A DNA stretch of 8,167 bases from WHSV01 sp050694055 (GTDB taxonomy: Bacteria > Actinomycetota > CADDZG01 > WHSQ01): positions 1 to 8,167 of the forward strand of contig JBOGWX010000155.1 of NCBI GenBank assembly GCA_050694055.1. Direction: 5' to 3'. The notes beneath the pieces are model-generated. The model worked only from the letters and a program-made list of their open reading frames with translations. It did no database searches and was not told the DNA's origin. How positions within the stretch are numbered: position 1 is the stretch's first letter; each line of letters opens with the position of its first letter. A program made the position numbers and the translations under genes. Shown here piece by piece: positions 1 to 6,240 of the stretch.

Positions 1-2
1 CC

Positions 3-179
3 ACCGGCAGAAAGAAGGCCACCGGCAGAAAGAAGGCCACCGGCAGAAAGAAGGCCACCGGCAGAAAGAAGGCCACCGGCAGAAAGAAGACCACGGCCCG
101 CAAATCGACCGGACGCAAGAAGGCCACCGGACGCAAGAAGGCCACCGGACGCAAGAAGGCCACCGGCAGAAAGAAGGCC
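3..179 (+). repeat. 18-bp in-frame tandem repeat encoding TGRKKA
   Basis: Nine 18-bp units lie in two runs (3-92 and 108-179) separated by a 15-bp TARKS segment (93-107). Units at 3-92 and the unit at 162-179 use the codons GGC AGA for Gly-Arg. The three units at 108-161 use GGA CGC. Within each version the copies are nearly identical at the nucleotide level, the only difference being a single final-codon change at 90-92 (Ala to Thr). This indicates recent copying by slippage or unequal recombination rather than selection on the protein alone. It is coding sequence, with no spacers. Confidence 0.9.
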
Positions 180-209
180 ACGGCCCGCAAGTCGCCCAGG
201 CGCCGCTGA
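3..209 (+). CDS. Lys/Arg-rich repeat tail of a histone-like DNA-binding protein (3' part only)
   Basis: Only the last 68 codons are present; the reading frame enters from the left edge and stops at TGA 207-209. The visible protein is five TGRKK[A/T] hexapeptides, a TARKS spacer, four more TGRKKA units, and the ending TARKSPRRR. There is no acidic or large hydrophobic residue, and about half the residues are Lys or Arg. Tails like this follow the folded domain of actinobacterial HU proteins (HupB/HupS type) or make up H1-like proteins, where they bind DNA and compact the nucleoid. The folded part lies outside the window, so the HU assignment is inference. Codon use is odd for this GC-rich sequence: Arg is AGA in most units but CGC in a central block. 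A terminator follows directly, so this gene ends its own transcript. A basic tail on some other nucleic-acid-binding protein is the alternative. Confidence 0.65.
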   Translation, partial: TGRKKATGRKKATGRKKATGRKKATGRKKTTARKSTGRKKATGRKKATGRKKATGRKKATARKSPRRR

Positions 210-226
210 GGCGGAACTGGAGATCA

Positions 227-257
227 TCGAGGGGCGGTCCTAGCTGCCGCCCCTCGA
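227..257 (+). terminator. Hairpin terminator after the histone-like gene
   Basis: An 11-bp perfect, GC-rich stem (arms TCGAGGGGCGG at 227-237 and its complement at 247-257) encloses a 9-nt loop. It lies 17 bp after the stop codon. The following bases (GTTCCTTTC) are only moderately T-rich, so termination may be less sharp than at a textbook rho-independent site. It separates the histone-like gene from murA. Confidence 0.8.
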
Positions 258-285
258 GTTCCTTTCGCAACGCGACCCGACTGCC

Positions 286-301
286 TTGGGTGCACATCCA
301 A
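286..301. promoter_or_regulatory. Inverted repeat TTGG-N8-CCAA upstream of murA
   Basis: TTGG at 286-289 is mirrored by CCAA at 298-301. Counting flanking and inner pairs (C285-G302, a G-T pair, T291-A296) gives up to seven base pairs around a GCAC centre. It ends 21 bp before the -10-like box of murA, close to where a -35 region would sit. If murA starts at that promoter, the repeat is not transcribed from it and would act as double-stranded DNA, for example as an operator. No regulator is identified. Confidence 0.3.
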
Positions 302-322
302 GAGGGCCCTGCCGCTCCCCAC

Positions 323-328
323 TAGACT
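323..328 (+). promoter_or_regulatory. -10-like box TAGACT for a leaderless murA transcript
   Basis: TAGACT fits the TANNNT -10 consensus and ends 8 nt before the GTG at 337. Transcription would begin at or within about 2 nt of the start codon. No Shine-Dalgarno is visible in the bases before the GTG, which agrees with a leaderless mRNA. No good TTGACA-like -35 is seen at 16-18 bp spacing. Confidence 0.5.
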
Positions 329-336
329 CAACACCC

Positions 337-1593
337 GTGAAGGCTTACGTCGTCAAGGGCCCCTGCCGTCTCGAGGGTGAGGTTCAGATCAGCGGGGCGA
401 AGAACTCCACGTTGAAGCTCATGGCCGCCGCACTCATGGTGCCCGGAGAAGTGGTGCTCGAGCGGGTTCCGCAGATCACCGACGTCGAACTCATGGCCGA
501 CGTACTCCGTCGCCTCGGCGCTTCGGTTGAGCGTGATGACGGGCGACTGATCATCGACTCGTCAGGCGATCTGCGCGAAGAGGCCCCTTACGAATTGGTC
601 ACGAAGATGAGGGCCTCGATCCAGGTGCTCGGCCCTCTGCTCGCGCGGCTGGGGCATGCGCGCGTCGCGATGCCGGGTGGCGACGCCATCGGCTCGCGGC
701 CCATCGACATACACCTCAGGGGCCTCGAACGCATGGGGGCGAAGTTTACGACCGAGCACGGCTACGTCGAGGGGCTGTGTGACGACCGGCTCCACGGAGT
801 GAACACTCTGCTTGAGTTTCCTTCGGTCGGCGCGACCGAGAACATCTTGATGGCCGCGGCGCTGGCGGAGGGCAGGTCGGTCATCGAGAACGCAGCGCGC
901 GAGCCTGAGATCCAGGACCTGTGCGGGTTCCTCAACCGGGCCGGTGCCCACATCGAGGGAGTGGGATCCCCGACGATCACCGTCGACGGAGTCGAGGAGT
1001 TGCACTCGGTTCGGCACTCCATCGTTCCAGACCGGATAGAGGCAGGTACCTATGCCATCGCGGCGGTGGCAACCCAGGGCGACGTCACGCTCGTGGACTG
1101 CGAACCTGCTCACCTCGAGCTTCCGCTGATGAAGCTGGAGGACGCGGGAGCCGAGGTCACCAGGGGCGAGGGACGGGTGCGCGTGCGCATGGATCGCCGC
1201 CCCACGACGCTCGACCTGGTTACCCTGCCCTATCCCGGATTTCCGACCGATCTGCAGCCGCCGATGATGGTGCTCCTGAGCCAGGCGCGCGGCTCGTCGA
1301 TCCTCACGGAGAACGTGTTCGAGGCTCGCTTCCTGTTCGTGGACGAGCTCAACCGTATGGGCGCTCACATCCGAGTCGAGGGGCATCACGCGGTCATCCG
1401 GGGGGTCGAGCAGCTCTCGGGGGCACCCGTGCGATCGCCGGACATTCGCGCGGGGGCGGCTCTCGTGGTGGGCGGCCTTTGTGCGGACGGAAGCACGGAC
1501 GTCTACGACGCGGGGCACATCGAACGGGGTTACGAGCGCTTTATCGCCAAGCTCTCGGGCCTGGGGGCCGAGATCTCCCTCGAGTCCAGGTAG
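337..1593 (+). CDS. murA: UDP-N-acetylglucosamine 1-carboxyvinyltransferase, Asp-type (fosfomycin-insensitive form)
   Basis: MurA transfers enolpyruvate from PEP to UDP-GlcNAc, the first committed step of peptidoglycan synthesis in the cytoplasm. From the GTG at 337 the protein is 418 residues (E. coli MurA has 419), and key residues fall on or one off the E. coli numbers: K22-N23 in SGAKN, R92 in MRAS, D305 in FPTDLQ, D369 and R371 in DIRAG, R397 in IERGYER. The PEP-loop residue that is Cys115 in E. coli is Asp116 here (PGGDAIG, codon 682-684). The Asp form stays active but cannot be alkylated by fosfomycin, as known for Mycobacterium tuberculosis MurA. The GTG at 337 was chosen because an upstream TTG at 286 would add 17 residues unlike the family and would span the likely promoter. 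The spoIID-like gene follows after 26 bp. Confidence 0.97.
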   Translation: MKAYVVKGPCRLEGEVQISGAKNSTLKLMAAALMVPGEVVLERVPQITDVELMADVLRRLGASVERDDGRLIIDSSGDLREEAPYELVTKMRASIQVLGPLLARLGHARVAMPGGDAIGSRPIDIHLRGLERMGAKFTTEHGYVEGLCDDRLHGVNTLLEFPSVGATENILMAAALAEGRSVIENAAREPEIQDLCGFLNRAGAHIEGVGSPTITVDGVEELHSVRHSIVPDRIEAGTYAIAAVATQGDVTLVDCEPAHLELPLMKLEDAGAEVTRGEGRVRVRMDRRPTTLDLVTLPYPGFPTDLQPPMMVLLSQARGSSILTENVFEARFLFVDELNRMGAHIRVEGHHAVIRGVEQLSGAPVRSPDIRAGAALVVGGLCADGSTDVYDAGHIERGYERFIAKLSGLGAEISLESR

Positions 1594-1619
1594 GTCGCTC
1601 CCGCGTCCACAATGTCCAT

Positions 1620-3347
1620 ATGCGTCGGTTGTTCGGTTGCTGTGGCCTTGCGCTCGTGGTTCTGCTCGCGGCGAGCCCCGGCGCGCCGTCGGTTGCGGCC
1701 CAGAAGAAGGACGCGACTCGCCTGATTCGAGGGACCGCTCGCCTCGTGCCGGCGGGTGGGCCGCCCACCGCGGTCTCCAGCCTGGGTTCCTATCTCGGAC
1801 GAATAGAGCTCATCCCTGCCTCGGACGGCATCGTGGTCGTCAATCGGCTGCCACTCGAGCGCTACCTCCTGGGGCTCGCGGAGGTCCCCCCCGACTGGCC
1901 CGCCCAGGCGCTTCAGGCGCAGGCAATCGCAGCGCGCACCTATGCGCTCAACACCCTCGCGCGGCCCCCTGCGGGCGCCGCGGCAACCTATGGATTCGAT
2001 ATCTGCTCCTCGGTGGAGTGCCAGGTCTTCTCGGGGGCGGCCATCCTCGAGCAGCCGTACGGACAACGCTGGGTCGACGCCGTCCGAGCCACCGCCGGCC
2101 GCGCGGTCCTGTACGAGGGACGGCCCATCCTGGCTCGTTACCACTCGGTGTCCGGGGGCCGGACCTTCGACAACGAGCAGATCTTTCCGAGCGAGGGCCC
2201 TTTCCCCTACTTGAAGGGGGTCGAGAGCACCACCGAGGGGGCCTCGCCGCTCGATCGCTGGGAGGTCACCTTCACGGTAGGCGATCTGCAACGAGTGCTG
2301 GAGCGCTCCGGTCGCTGGACGTCCGAGCGGGGTCGCCTGCGAGGGGTCCAGACGGTTCCCTCGCGCGCGGGTCTCCACTACCCCGATGTGCTCCTTCACG
2401 GCAAGAAGAAGCGGCTGCGCATGACCGCCGAGGACCTCCGGACGATCGTTCGAGAGCATGCGCCCGCGGCGTTTCCGGGCCGCTACCCGCCGGTGGGACC
2501 GACCGCCTCCGGCCGCCTACCCGAGACCTTCCCCTCGAATCGGCTGTCCATCTCGACCGAGGAGGGTGTCGTGCGCGTCGAGGGCCGAGGGTGGGGCCAC
2601 GGCGTCGGCATGTCGCAGTGGGGGGCGCACGGCCTGGCTCTGCGCGGCGCGTCGCACCAGGAGATCCTGAACCATTACTACACGGGCGTCTCCCTCGGTG
2701 AGCTCGACGATCCCGGCCCGCTCGAGGTCGGCGTGGGATGGGGACGGAACACTCTGCGCGTCACGGGCGCCTTCGAGGTCGTGGGCGCGCGGGGACGAAC
2801 CGTGGTCGAGCCATCGGTGGGAACCTGGACGTTTCGGTACAACGGGACCGGTTCGCTGTCGGTCACTCCCCCCGAGGGAAGCGACGAACCTCTGCGGGTG
2901 CAATTGCTCGAGTCGCCGGAGGAGATCGGCGTGGGTGAGGCGGCGTTCCTCAGGATCGCGCTCTCCCGCCCGGCTAGGGTCGTGGCGGTAACCGCCGAGG
3001 GACGAATGACGGCTTCGTCGCACCCAGAGAACCGGCTCTCGCTCGCCGAGACCGGCACGGTGCGCCATGCGGGTCGAAGCCGGATCACCTGGCTCGCTCC
3101 CTTGGAACCCGGGCGCTACTCCGTGCACGTCGAGGCCTCGTCGGGATCCGAGACGAGGCGGACCGATCCCGTGGACATCGTCGTGACCGAGGGGGCCGTG
3201 GTCGACCCCGAAACGAGCGCCCCGGGCACCGACCAGTCGGCCGCGCAGGCCGGCGAGCCCGCTCCGGCCCCCTGGGGTTTGTTGCTGATAGCCCTCGTTT
3301 TCGCGGCCGCCGGGGTGTTTGCTGTAACGGTTACGATGAAGAGGTGA
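1620..3347 (+). CDS. Secreted, C-terminally anchored SpoIID/LytB-domain protein (probable peptidoglycan lytic enzyme)
   Basis: The protein has 575 residues. Residues 1-28 are a signal peptide (MRR, hydrophobic core, cleavage near VAAQ). Residues about 60-360 are a SpoIID/LytB domain: LPLERYLLGLAEVP, then the QAQAIAARTYA motif, a long central part (SVSGGRTF), and the hallmark GRGWGHGVGMSQWGA at 323-337. E88 in AEVP matches the catalytic Glu of Bacillus SpoIID, which cleaves glycan strands as a lytic transglycosylase. Residues about 430-525 look like an Ig-like beta-sandwich; a Pro/Ala-rich linker follows, then a membrane helix at about 551-571 ending in KR. Most SpoIID proteins are anchored N-terminally, so this layout is less usual. 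The ATG at 1620 was chosen because the signal peptide begins there and 26 bp separates it from murA; the frame stays open further upstream but overlaps murA. A weak CACAAT box lies 6 nt before the ATG. Its cell role (division, sporulation-like process or wall turnover) is unknown. Confidence 0.88.
   Translation: MRRLFGCCGLALVVLLAASPGAPSVAAQKKDATRLIRGTARLVPAGGPPTAVSSLGSYLGRIELIPASDGIVVVNRLPLERYLLGLAEVPPDWPAQALQAQAIAARTYALNTLARPPAGAAATYGFDICSSVECQVFSGAAILEQPYGQRWVDAVRATAGRAVLYEGRPILARYHSVSGGRTFDNEQIFPSEGPFPYLKGVESTTEGASPLDRWEVTFTVGDLQRVLERSGRWTSERGRLRGVQTVPSRAGLHYPDVLLHGKKKRLRMTAEDLRTIVREHAPAAFPGRYPPVGPTASGRLPETFPSNRLSISTEEGVVRVEGRGWGHGVGMSQWGAHGLALRGASHQEILNHYYTGVSLGELDDPGPLEVGVGWGRNTLRVTGAFEVVGARGRTVVEPSVGTWTFRYNGTGSLSVTPPEGSDEPLRVQLLESPEEIGVGEAAFLRIALSRPARVVAVTAEGRMTASSHPENRLSLAETGTVRHAGRSRITWLAPLEPGRYSVHVEASSGSETRRTDPVDIVVTEGAVVDPETSAPGTDQSAAQAGEPAPAPWGLLLIALVFAAAGVFAVTVTMKR
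3332..3337 (+). promoter_or_regulatory. -10-like box TACGAT before the Nfu gene
   Basis: TACGAT lies within the last codons of the SpoIID-domain gene and ends exactly 6 nt before the GTG at 3344. This is the spacing at which transcription would start on the start codon. It could give the Fe-S gene its own leaderless transcript besides read-through. Because it is inside coding sequence, chance is a real alternative. Confidence 0.35.
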
Positions 3348-3586
3348 GCAAGACGGCGACGGTCGAGGAGCAAATCAACGAGGCCCTCGAGTTGATCCGG
3401 CCGGCCATCCAGATGGACGGGGGGGACATCCAACTCGAGGCAGTAGACGGAGGCACCGTGACGGTGCGCCTGTTCGGAACCTGTGAGGCCTGCCCCATCT
3501 CCCCCGTGACCCTCAAGCACGGTGTCGAGCGGCTTCTGAAGGAGCGCGTCGACGGCGTCACCGAAGTCGTCGCAATCGAGAGCTGA
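3344..3586 (+). CDS. NifU C-terminal domain (Nfu-type) Fe-S cluster scaffold or carrier
   Basis: This 80-residue protein consists only of the NifU C-terminal (Nfu) domain. Members bind a [4Fe-4S] cluster between two subunits and pass it to target apoproteins in the cytosol. The family pattern is complete: an N-terminal helix, IRPAIQMDGGDIQLEAVDGG at 18-37, a beta strand, GTCEACPISPVTLKHGVE with the ligand pair C47 and C50, and a closing V-x-E-V-V strand. There is no IscU-like or A-type domain. The GTG start overlaps the TGA of the upstream gene (GTGA at 3344-3347), a layout typical of translational coupling. MeaB starts 9 bp after its stop. The target of its cluster is not evident from the neighbours, since neither MeaB nor the mutase uses an Fe-S cluster. 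Confidence 0.95.
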   Translation: MSKTATVEEQINEALELIRPAIQMDGGDIQLEAVDGGTVTVRLFGTCEACPISPVTLKHGVERLLKERVDGVTEVVAIES

Positions 3587-3595
3587 TCCCCTCCC

Positions 3596-4528
3596 ATGGC
3601 AGGCGTCTCTGAGCTGGTGACACGCGCCCTCGAGGGCCAGCGTCGCGCCATAGCCCGGCTCATCTCCCTGGTCGAGGACGGCGGCGAGGAACTGGCCGAG
3701 GCCATGCACGAGCTGTATCCGCACACGGGCCGGGCCTACACGATCGGTATAACGGGAGCGCCCGGGTCGGGGAAGTCGACGCTGACCGAGCGACTGGTCG
3801 CCCGGATCAGAGCCGACGAGCGCAGTGTGGGGGTGCTGGCCATCGATCCGTCGAGTCCGTTCTCGGGCGGGGCGCTGTTGGGTGACCGGGTTCGCATGCA
3901 GAGCCACGCCCTCGACTCGGGCGTCTTCATTCGCTCGATGGCGACGCGCGGCCACCTCGGAGGATTGTCGCTCGCGACGCCCGAGGCGGTGCGGGTGCTC
4001 GACGCCGTGGGCAAGGACATCATCGTCATCGAGACCGTCGGAGTCGGACAAGCAGAAGTGGAGATCACCGACGCCTGCGACACGACGCTCGTCGTCCTCA
4101 ATCCCGGCTGGGGCGACGCGGTGCAGACGGCGAAGGCGGGCCTGATGGAGATCGCCGACGTCTTCGTGGTCAACAAGGCCGACCGTCCCGGCGTGCGCGA
4201 CACGGTGCGCGAGATCAGGCAGATGCTCGACATGTCCGACGCCGAGCACAAGCCCGCCGTGGTGCAGACCGTCGCAACCAAGGATGAGGGTTTCGACGAT
4301 CTCTGGACGGCCGTCGGTAAGCACCGGGCATGGCAGGAGGAAAAAGGGCTGCTCGAGTCACGCAGGCGCCGCCGCATCGAACGAGAGATCAAAGAGATAG
4401 TCGCCGAACGTTTCAGGCGCCGGGTCGAGACCGAGGGGGCCGAGCAACTGGCGAGCCTGACCGACGAAGTGGTGGCGCGACGCTGCAACCCTTATCAGGC
4501 CGCCGACAGGCTGGTTCAAGGACTCTAG
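3596..4528 (+). CDS. meaB: MeaB/ArgK-type G3E GTPase, chaperone of a B12-dependent mutase
   Basis: MeaB (MMAA in humans) uses GTP to gate delivery of adenosylcobalamin to acyl-CoA mutases and to protect them from inactivation. The 310-residue length fits the family. Visible motifs are the P-loop GAPGSGKST at 54-62, the switch segment IDPSSPFSGGALLGDRVRM at 83-101, the family signature FIRSMATRGHLGGLS at 111-125, ETVGVGQAEVE at 146-156 (Walker B/switch II region), NPGWGD, and the guanine-specificity motif NKAD at 193-196. A basic helical C-terminus (RRRRRIEREIKEIV region) corresponds to the dimerisation arm. The catalytic subunit of an acyl-CoA mutase starts 45 bp downstream, the classic MeaB context, so that protein is the likely partner. 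No clear Shine-Dalgarno precedes the ATG at 3596; it lies 9 bp after the Nfu stop and may depend on coupled translation. Confidence 0.96.
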   Translation: MAGVSELVTRALEGQRRAIARLISLVEDGGEELAEAMHELYPHTGRAYTIGITGAPGSGKSTLTERLVARIRADERSVGVLAIDPSSPFSGGALLGDRVRMQSHALDSGVFIRSMATRGHLGGLSLATPEAVRVLDAVGKDIIVIETVGVGQAEVEITDACDTTLVVLNPGWGDAVQTAKAGLMEIADVFVVNKADRPGVRDTVREIRQMLDMSDAEHKPAVVQTVATKDEGFDDLWTAVGKHRAWQEEKGLLESRRRRRIEREIKEIVAERFRRRVETEGAEQLASLTDEVVARRCNPYQAADRLVQGL

Positions 4529-4558
4529 GTTGCAGTGATGCAGGAATCGGTGCCCGGT

Positions 4559-4564
4559 TAAACT
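4559..4564 (+). promoter_or_regulatory. -10-like box TAAACT before the mutase gene
   Basis: In the 45-bp gap between meaB and the mutase gene, TAAACT fits TANNNT and ends 9 nt before the ATG at 4574, giving at most a leader of about 3 nt. A GGGG at 4567-4570 lies too close to the ATG to be a good Shine-Dalgarno. The mutase may therefore have its own promoter in addition to read-through from meaB. Confidence 0.4.
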
Positions 4565-4573
4565 CTGGGGCTT

Positions 4574-6223
4574 ATGGCTGACGACCTGCAAAGACGCTGG
4601 CAAGAGAGCTACGAGAAGGCCACACTCCGCGACGACGTCGACTTCGACACGCTGTCGAGCGTGCCCGTCGAACCCCTCTACGGTCCGGACGAGGTCGATC
4701 CCGAGATCGGCGTCCCGGGCGAATACCCGTTCACCCGCGGCATCTACCCGACCGGCTACAGGGGACGGCTGTGGACCAAGCGGCAATTTGCCGGCTTCGG
4801 CGGTCCCGCCGACACCAACCAGCGATACAAGTTCCTGATAGACCAGGGTCAGACCGGCCTCAGCGTCGCCTTCGACATGCCGACTCTCATGGGGCGCGAT
4901 TCCGACGAACCCCACTCCGAGGGCGAGGTCGGCCGTTGCGGTGTGGCGGTCGACAGTTTGGCCGACATGGAGATTCTGTTCGACGACATCGACCTCGAGG
5001 GCATCACCACCTCGATGACGATCTCGGGGCCGGCCCCCATGCTCTTCGCGATGTATCTTGCGGCGGCCCAGAAGCAGGGCGCCTCGGTGTCCAAGCTCGG
5101 CGGCACCTGCCAGACCGACATTCTCAAGGAGTACATCGCCCAGAAGGAGTGGCTCTTCCCGCCCGAGCCGCACCTCCGCCTGACCGCCGACATGATGGAG
5201 TTCTGCGCCACCGACGCGCCGAGGTACTACCCGCTCTCGATCTCCGGTTATCACATCCGCGAGGCGGGGAGCACGGCCGTTCAGGAGCTCGCCTTCACGA
5301 TCGCGTCGGGCTTCGCCCATATCGAGCTCGGGCTGCGTCGGGGGATGGATATCGACAGCTTCGCCCCGGGGCTCAGCTTCTTCTTCAACAGCCACGTCGA
5401 CTTCTTCGAGGAGATCGCCAAGTTCCGGGCCGCCCGCAAGATCTGGGCGCGCTGGCTCAAGGAGCGTTACGGGGCGAAGAAACGGCGTTCGTGGATGCTC
5501 AAGTTCCACACCCAGACGGCGGGTGTGTCGCTTACCGCGCAGCAGCCCTACAACAACGTCGTGCGGACTGCGACCGAGGCGCTCGCCGCAGTGCTCGGCG
5601 GAACGCAGAGTCTGCACACGAACTCGCTCGACGAGGTCCTTGCCCTGCCCAGCGAAGAGGCGGTCGAGATCGCTCTACGGACGCAGCAGGTCATCGCCTA
5701 CGAGACGGGCGTCACCAACACGATCGACCCCCTCGGCGGGTCGTGGTTCGTCGAGGAGCTGACGTCAAAGACCGAGGACGCGGCCGAGGACTACTTCGCG
5801 AAGATCGATGAGATGGGAGACGGCTCGATACTCGACGGCATGCTCGCCGGGATCGAGGGGGGCTACTTCCAGCAGGAGATCGCCGACGCCGCGTTCCACT
5901 ACCAACAGCTACTCGAGAGGAACAAGAAGGTGATCGTCGGCGTCAACCGCTTCACGCGTACTCGTCAGGCGATGCCCGAGATGCTGCTCATAACGTCCGA
6001 GATGGAGGAGCGGCAGAAGAAGTCCGTTGCCGAGGTGCGGGCGAATCGCGACGAGGAGCGGGCGCAGGCCGCGATCCAGGCGCTCCGGGACATGGCTCAC
6101 GACGACTCCCAGAACTCGGTTCCGGTGCTCGTCGAGGCGGCCAAGGCGTATGTGACCCTCGGCGAGATGACCCAAGCCCTGAAGGACGAGTGGGGCGTGT
6201 ACACGGAACCGCCGCGCTTCTGA
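4574..6223 (+). CDS. Acyl-CoA mutase (methylmalonyl-CoA mutase family), catalytic subunit without B12 domain
   Basis: The protein has 549 residues, the size of the catalytic TIM-barrel subunit of split B12-dependent mutases; the DxHxxG cobalamin-binding domain found in fused enzymes is absent. Family features include YPTGYRGRLWTKRQFAGFG at 58-76, GQTGLSVAFDMPTLMG, GTCQTDILKEY at 177-187, FPPEPHLRL at 195-203, SISGYHIREAG at 222-232, FHTQTAG, LGGTQSLHTNS and DPLGGS. Y62, Q180, R202 and H227 match, by motif, residues Y89, Q197, R207 and H244 of Propionibacterium methylmalonyl-CoA mutase; Y89 and R207 are the ones that differ in isobutyryl-CoA mutases. That favours methylmalonyl-CoA as substrate (isomerised to succinyl-CoA, in propionate and branched-chain breakdown). 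However, G61 in place of the usual Met, and C179 and T181 in place of Ile/Val and Asn, leave other acyl-CoAs possible. MeaB precedes it. The small B12-binding subunit is not in this window. Confidence 0.93.
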   Translation: MADDLQRRWQESYEKATLRDDVDFDTLSSVPVEPLYGPDEVDPEIGVPGEYPFTRGIYPTGYRGRLWTKRQFAGFGGPADTNQRYKFLIDQGQTGLSVAFDMPTLMGRDSDEPHSEGEVGRCGVAVDSLADMEILFDDIDLEGITTSMTISGPAPMLFAMYLAAAQKQGASVSKLGGTCQTDILKEYIAQKEWLFPPEPHLRLTADMMEFCATDAPRYYPLSISGYHIREAGSTAVQELAFTIASGFAHIELGLRRGMDIDSFAPGLSFFFNSHVDFFEEIAKFRAARKIWARWLKERYGAKKRRSWMLKFHTQTAGVSLTAQQPYNNVVRTATEALAAVLGGTQSLHTNSLDEVLALPSEEAVEIALRTQQVIAYETGVTNTIDPLGGSWFVEELTSKTEDAAEDYFAKIDEMGDGSILDGMLAGIEGGYFQQEIADAAFHYQQLLERNKKVIVGVNRFTRTRQAMPEMLLITSEMEERQKKSVAEVRANRDEERAQAAIQALRDMAHDDSQNSVPVLVEAAKAYVTLGEMTQALKDEWGVYTEPPRF

Positions 6224-6240
6224 GGACCTCGAGGAAGCTC

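Noticed and set aside
3..179. Regular short repeats that might suggest a CRISPR array.
   Set aside because: The units are 18 bp, contiguous, without spacers, and keep one reading frame to a stop codon. This is a coding tandem repeat.
286..336. A TTG at 286 that would lengthen MurA by 17 residues.
   Set aside because: The extension does not resemble MurA N-termini, overlaps the inverted repeat and -10-like box, and the GTG at 337 gives a length and residue numbering matching E. coli.
921..1619. Upstream in-frame extension of the SpoIID-domain gene by more than 230 residues.
   Set aside because: It overlaps murA in another frame, is Arg/Gly/Pro-rich like a shadow reading, and the signal peptide begins at the ATG at 1620.
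4358..5617. A 419-codon open frame antisense to meaB and the mutase gene, and similar long antisense frames opposite murA, the SpoIID gene and the dehydrogenase.
   Set aside because: High-GC coding sequence often leaves the opposite strand open. The translations are rich in Arg, His, Gly and Pro without recognisable motifs, while the sense genes are unmistakable.
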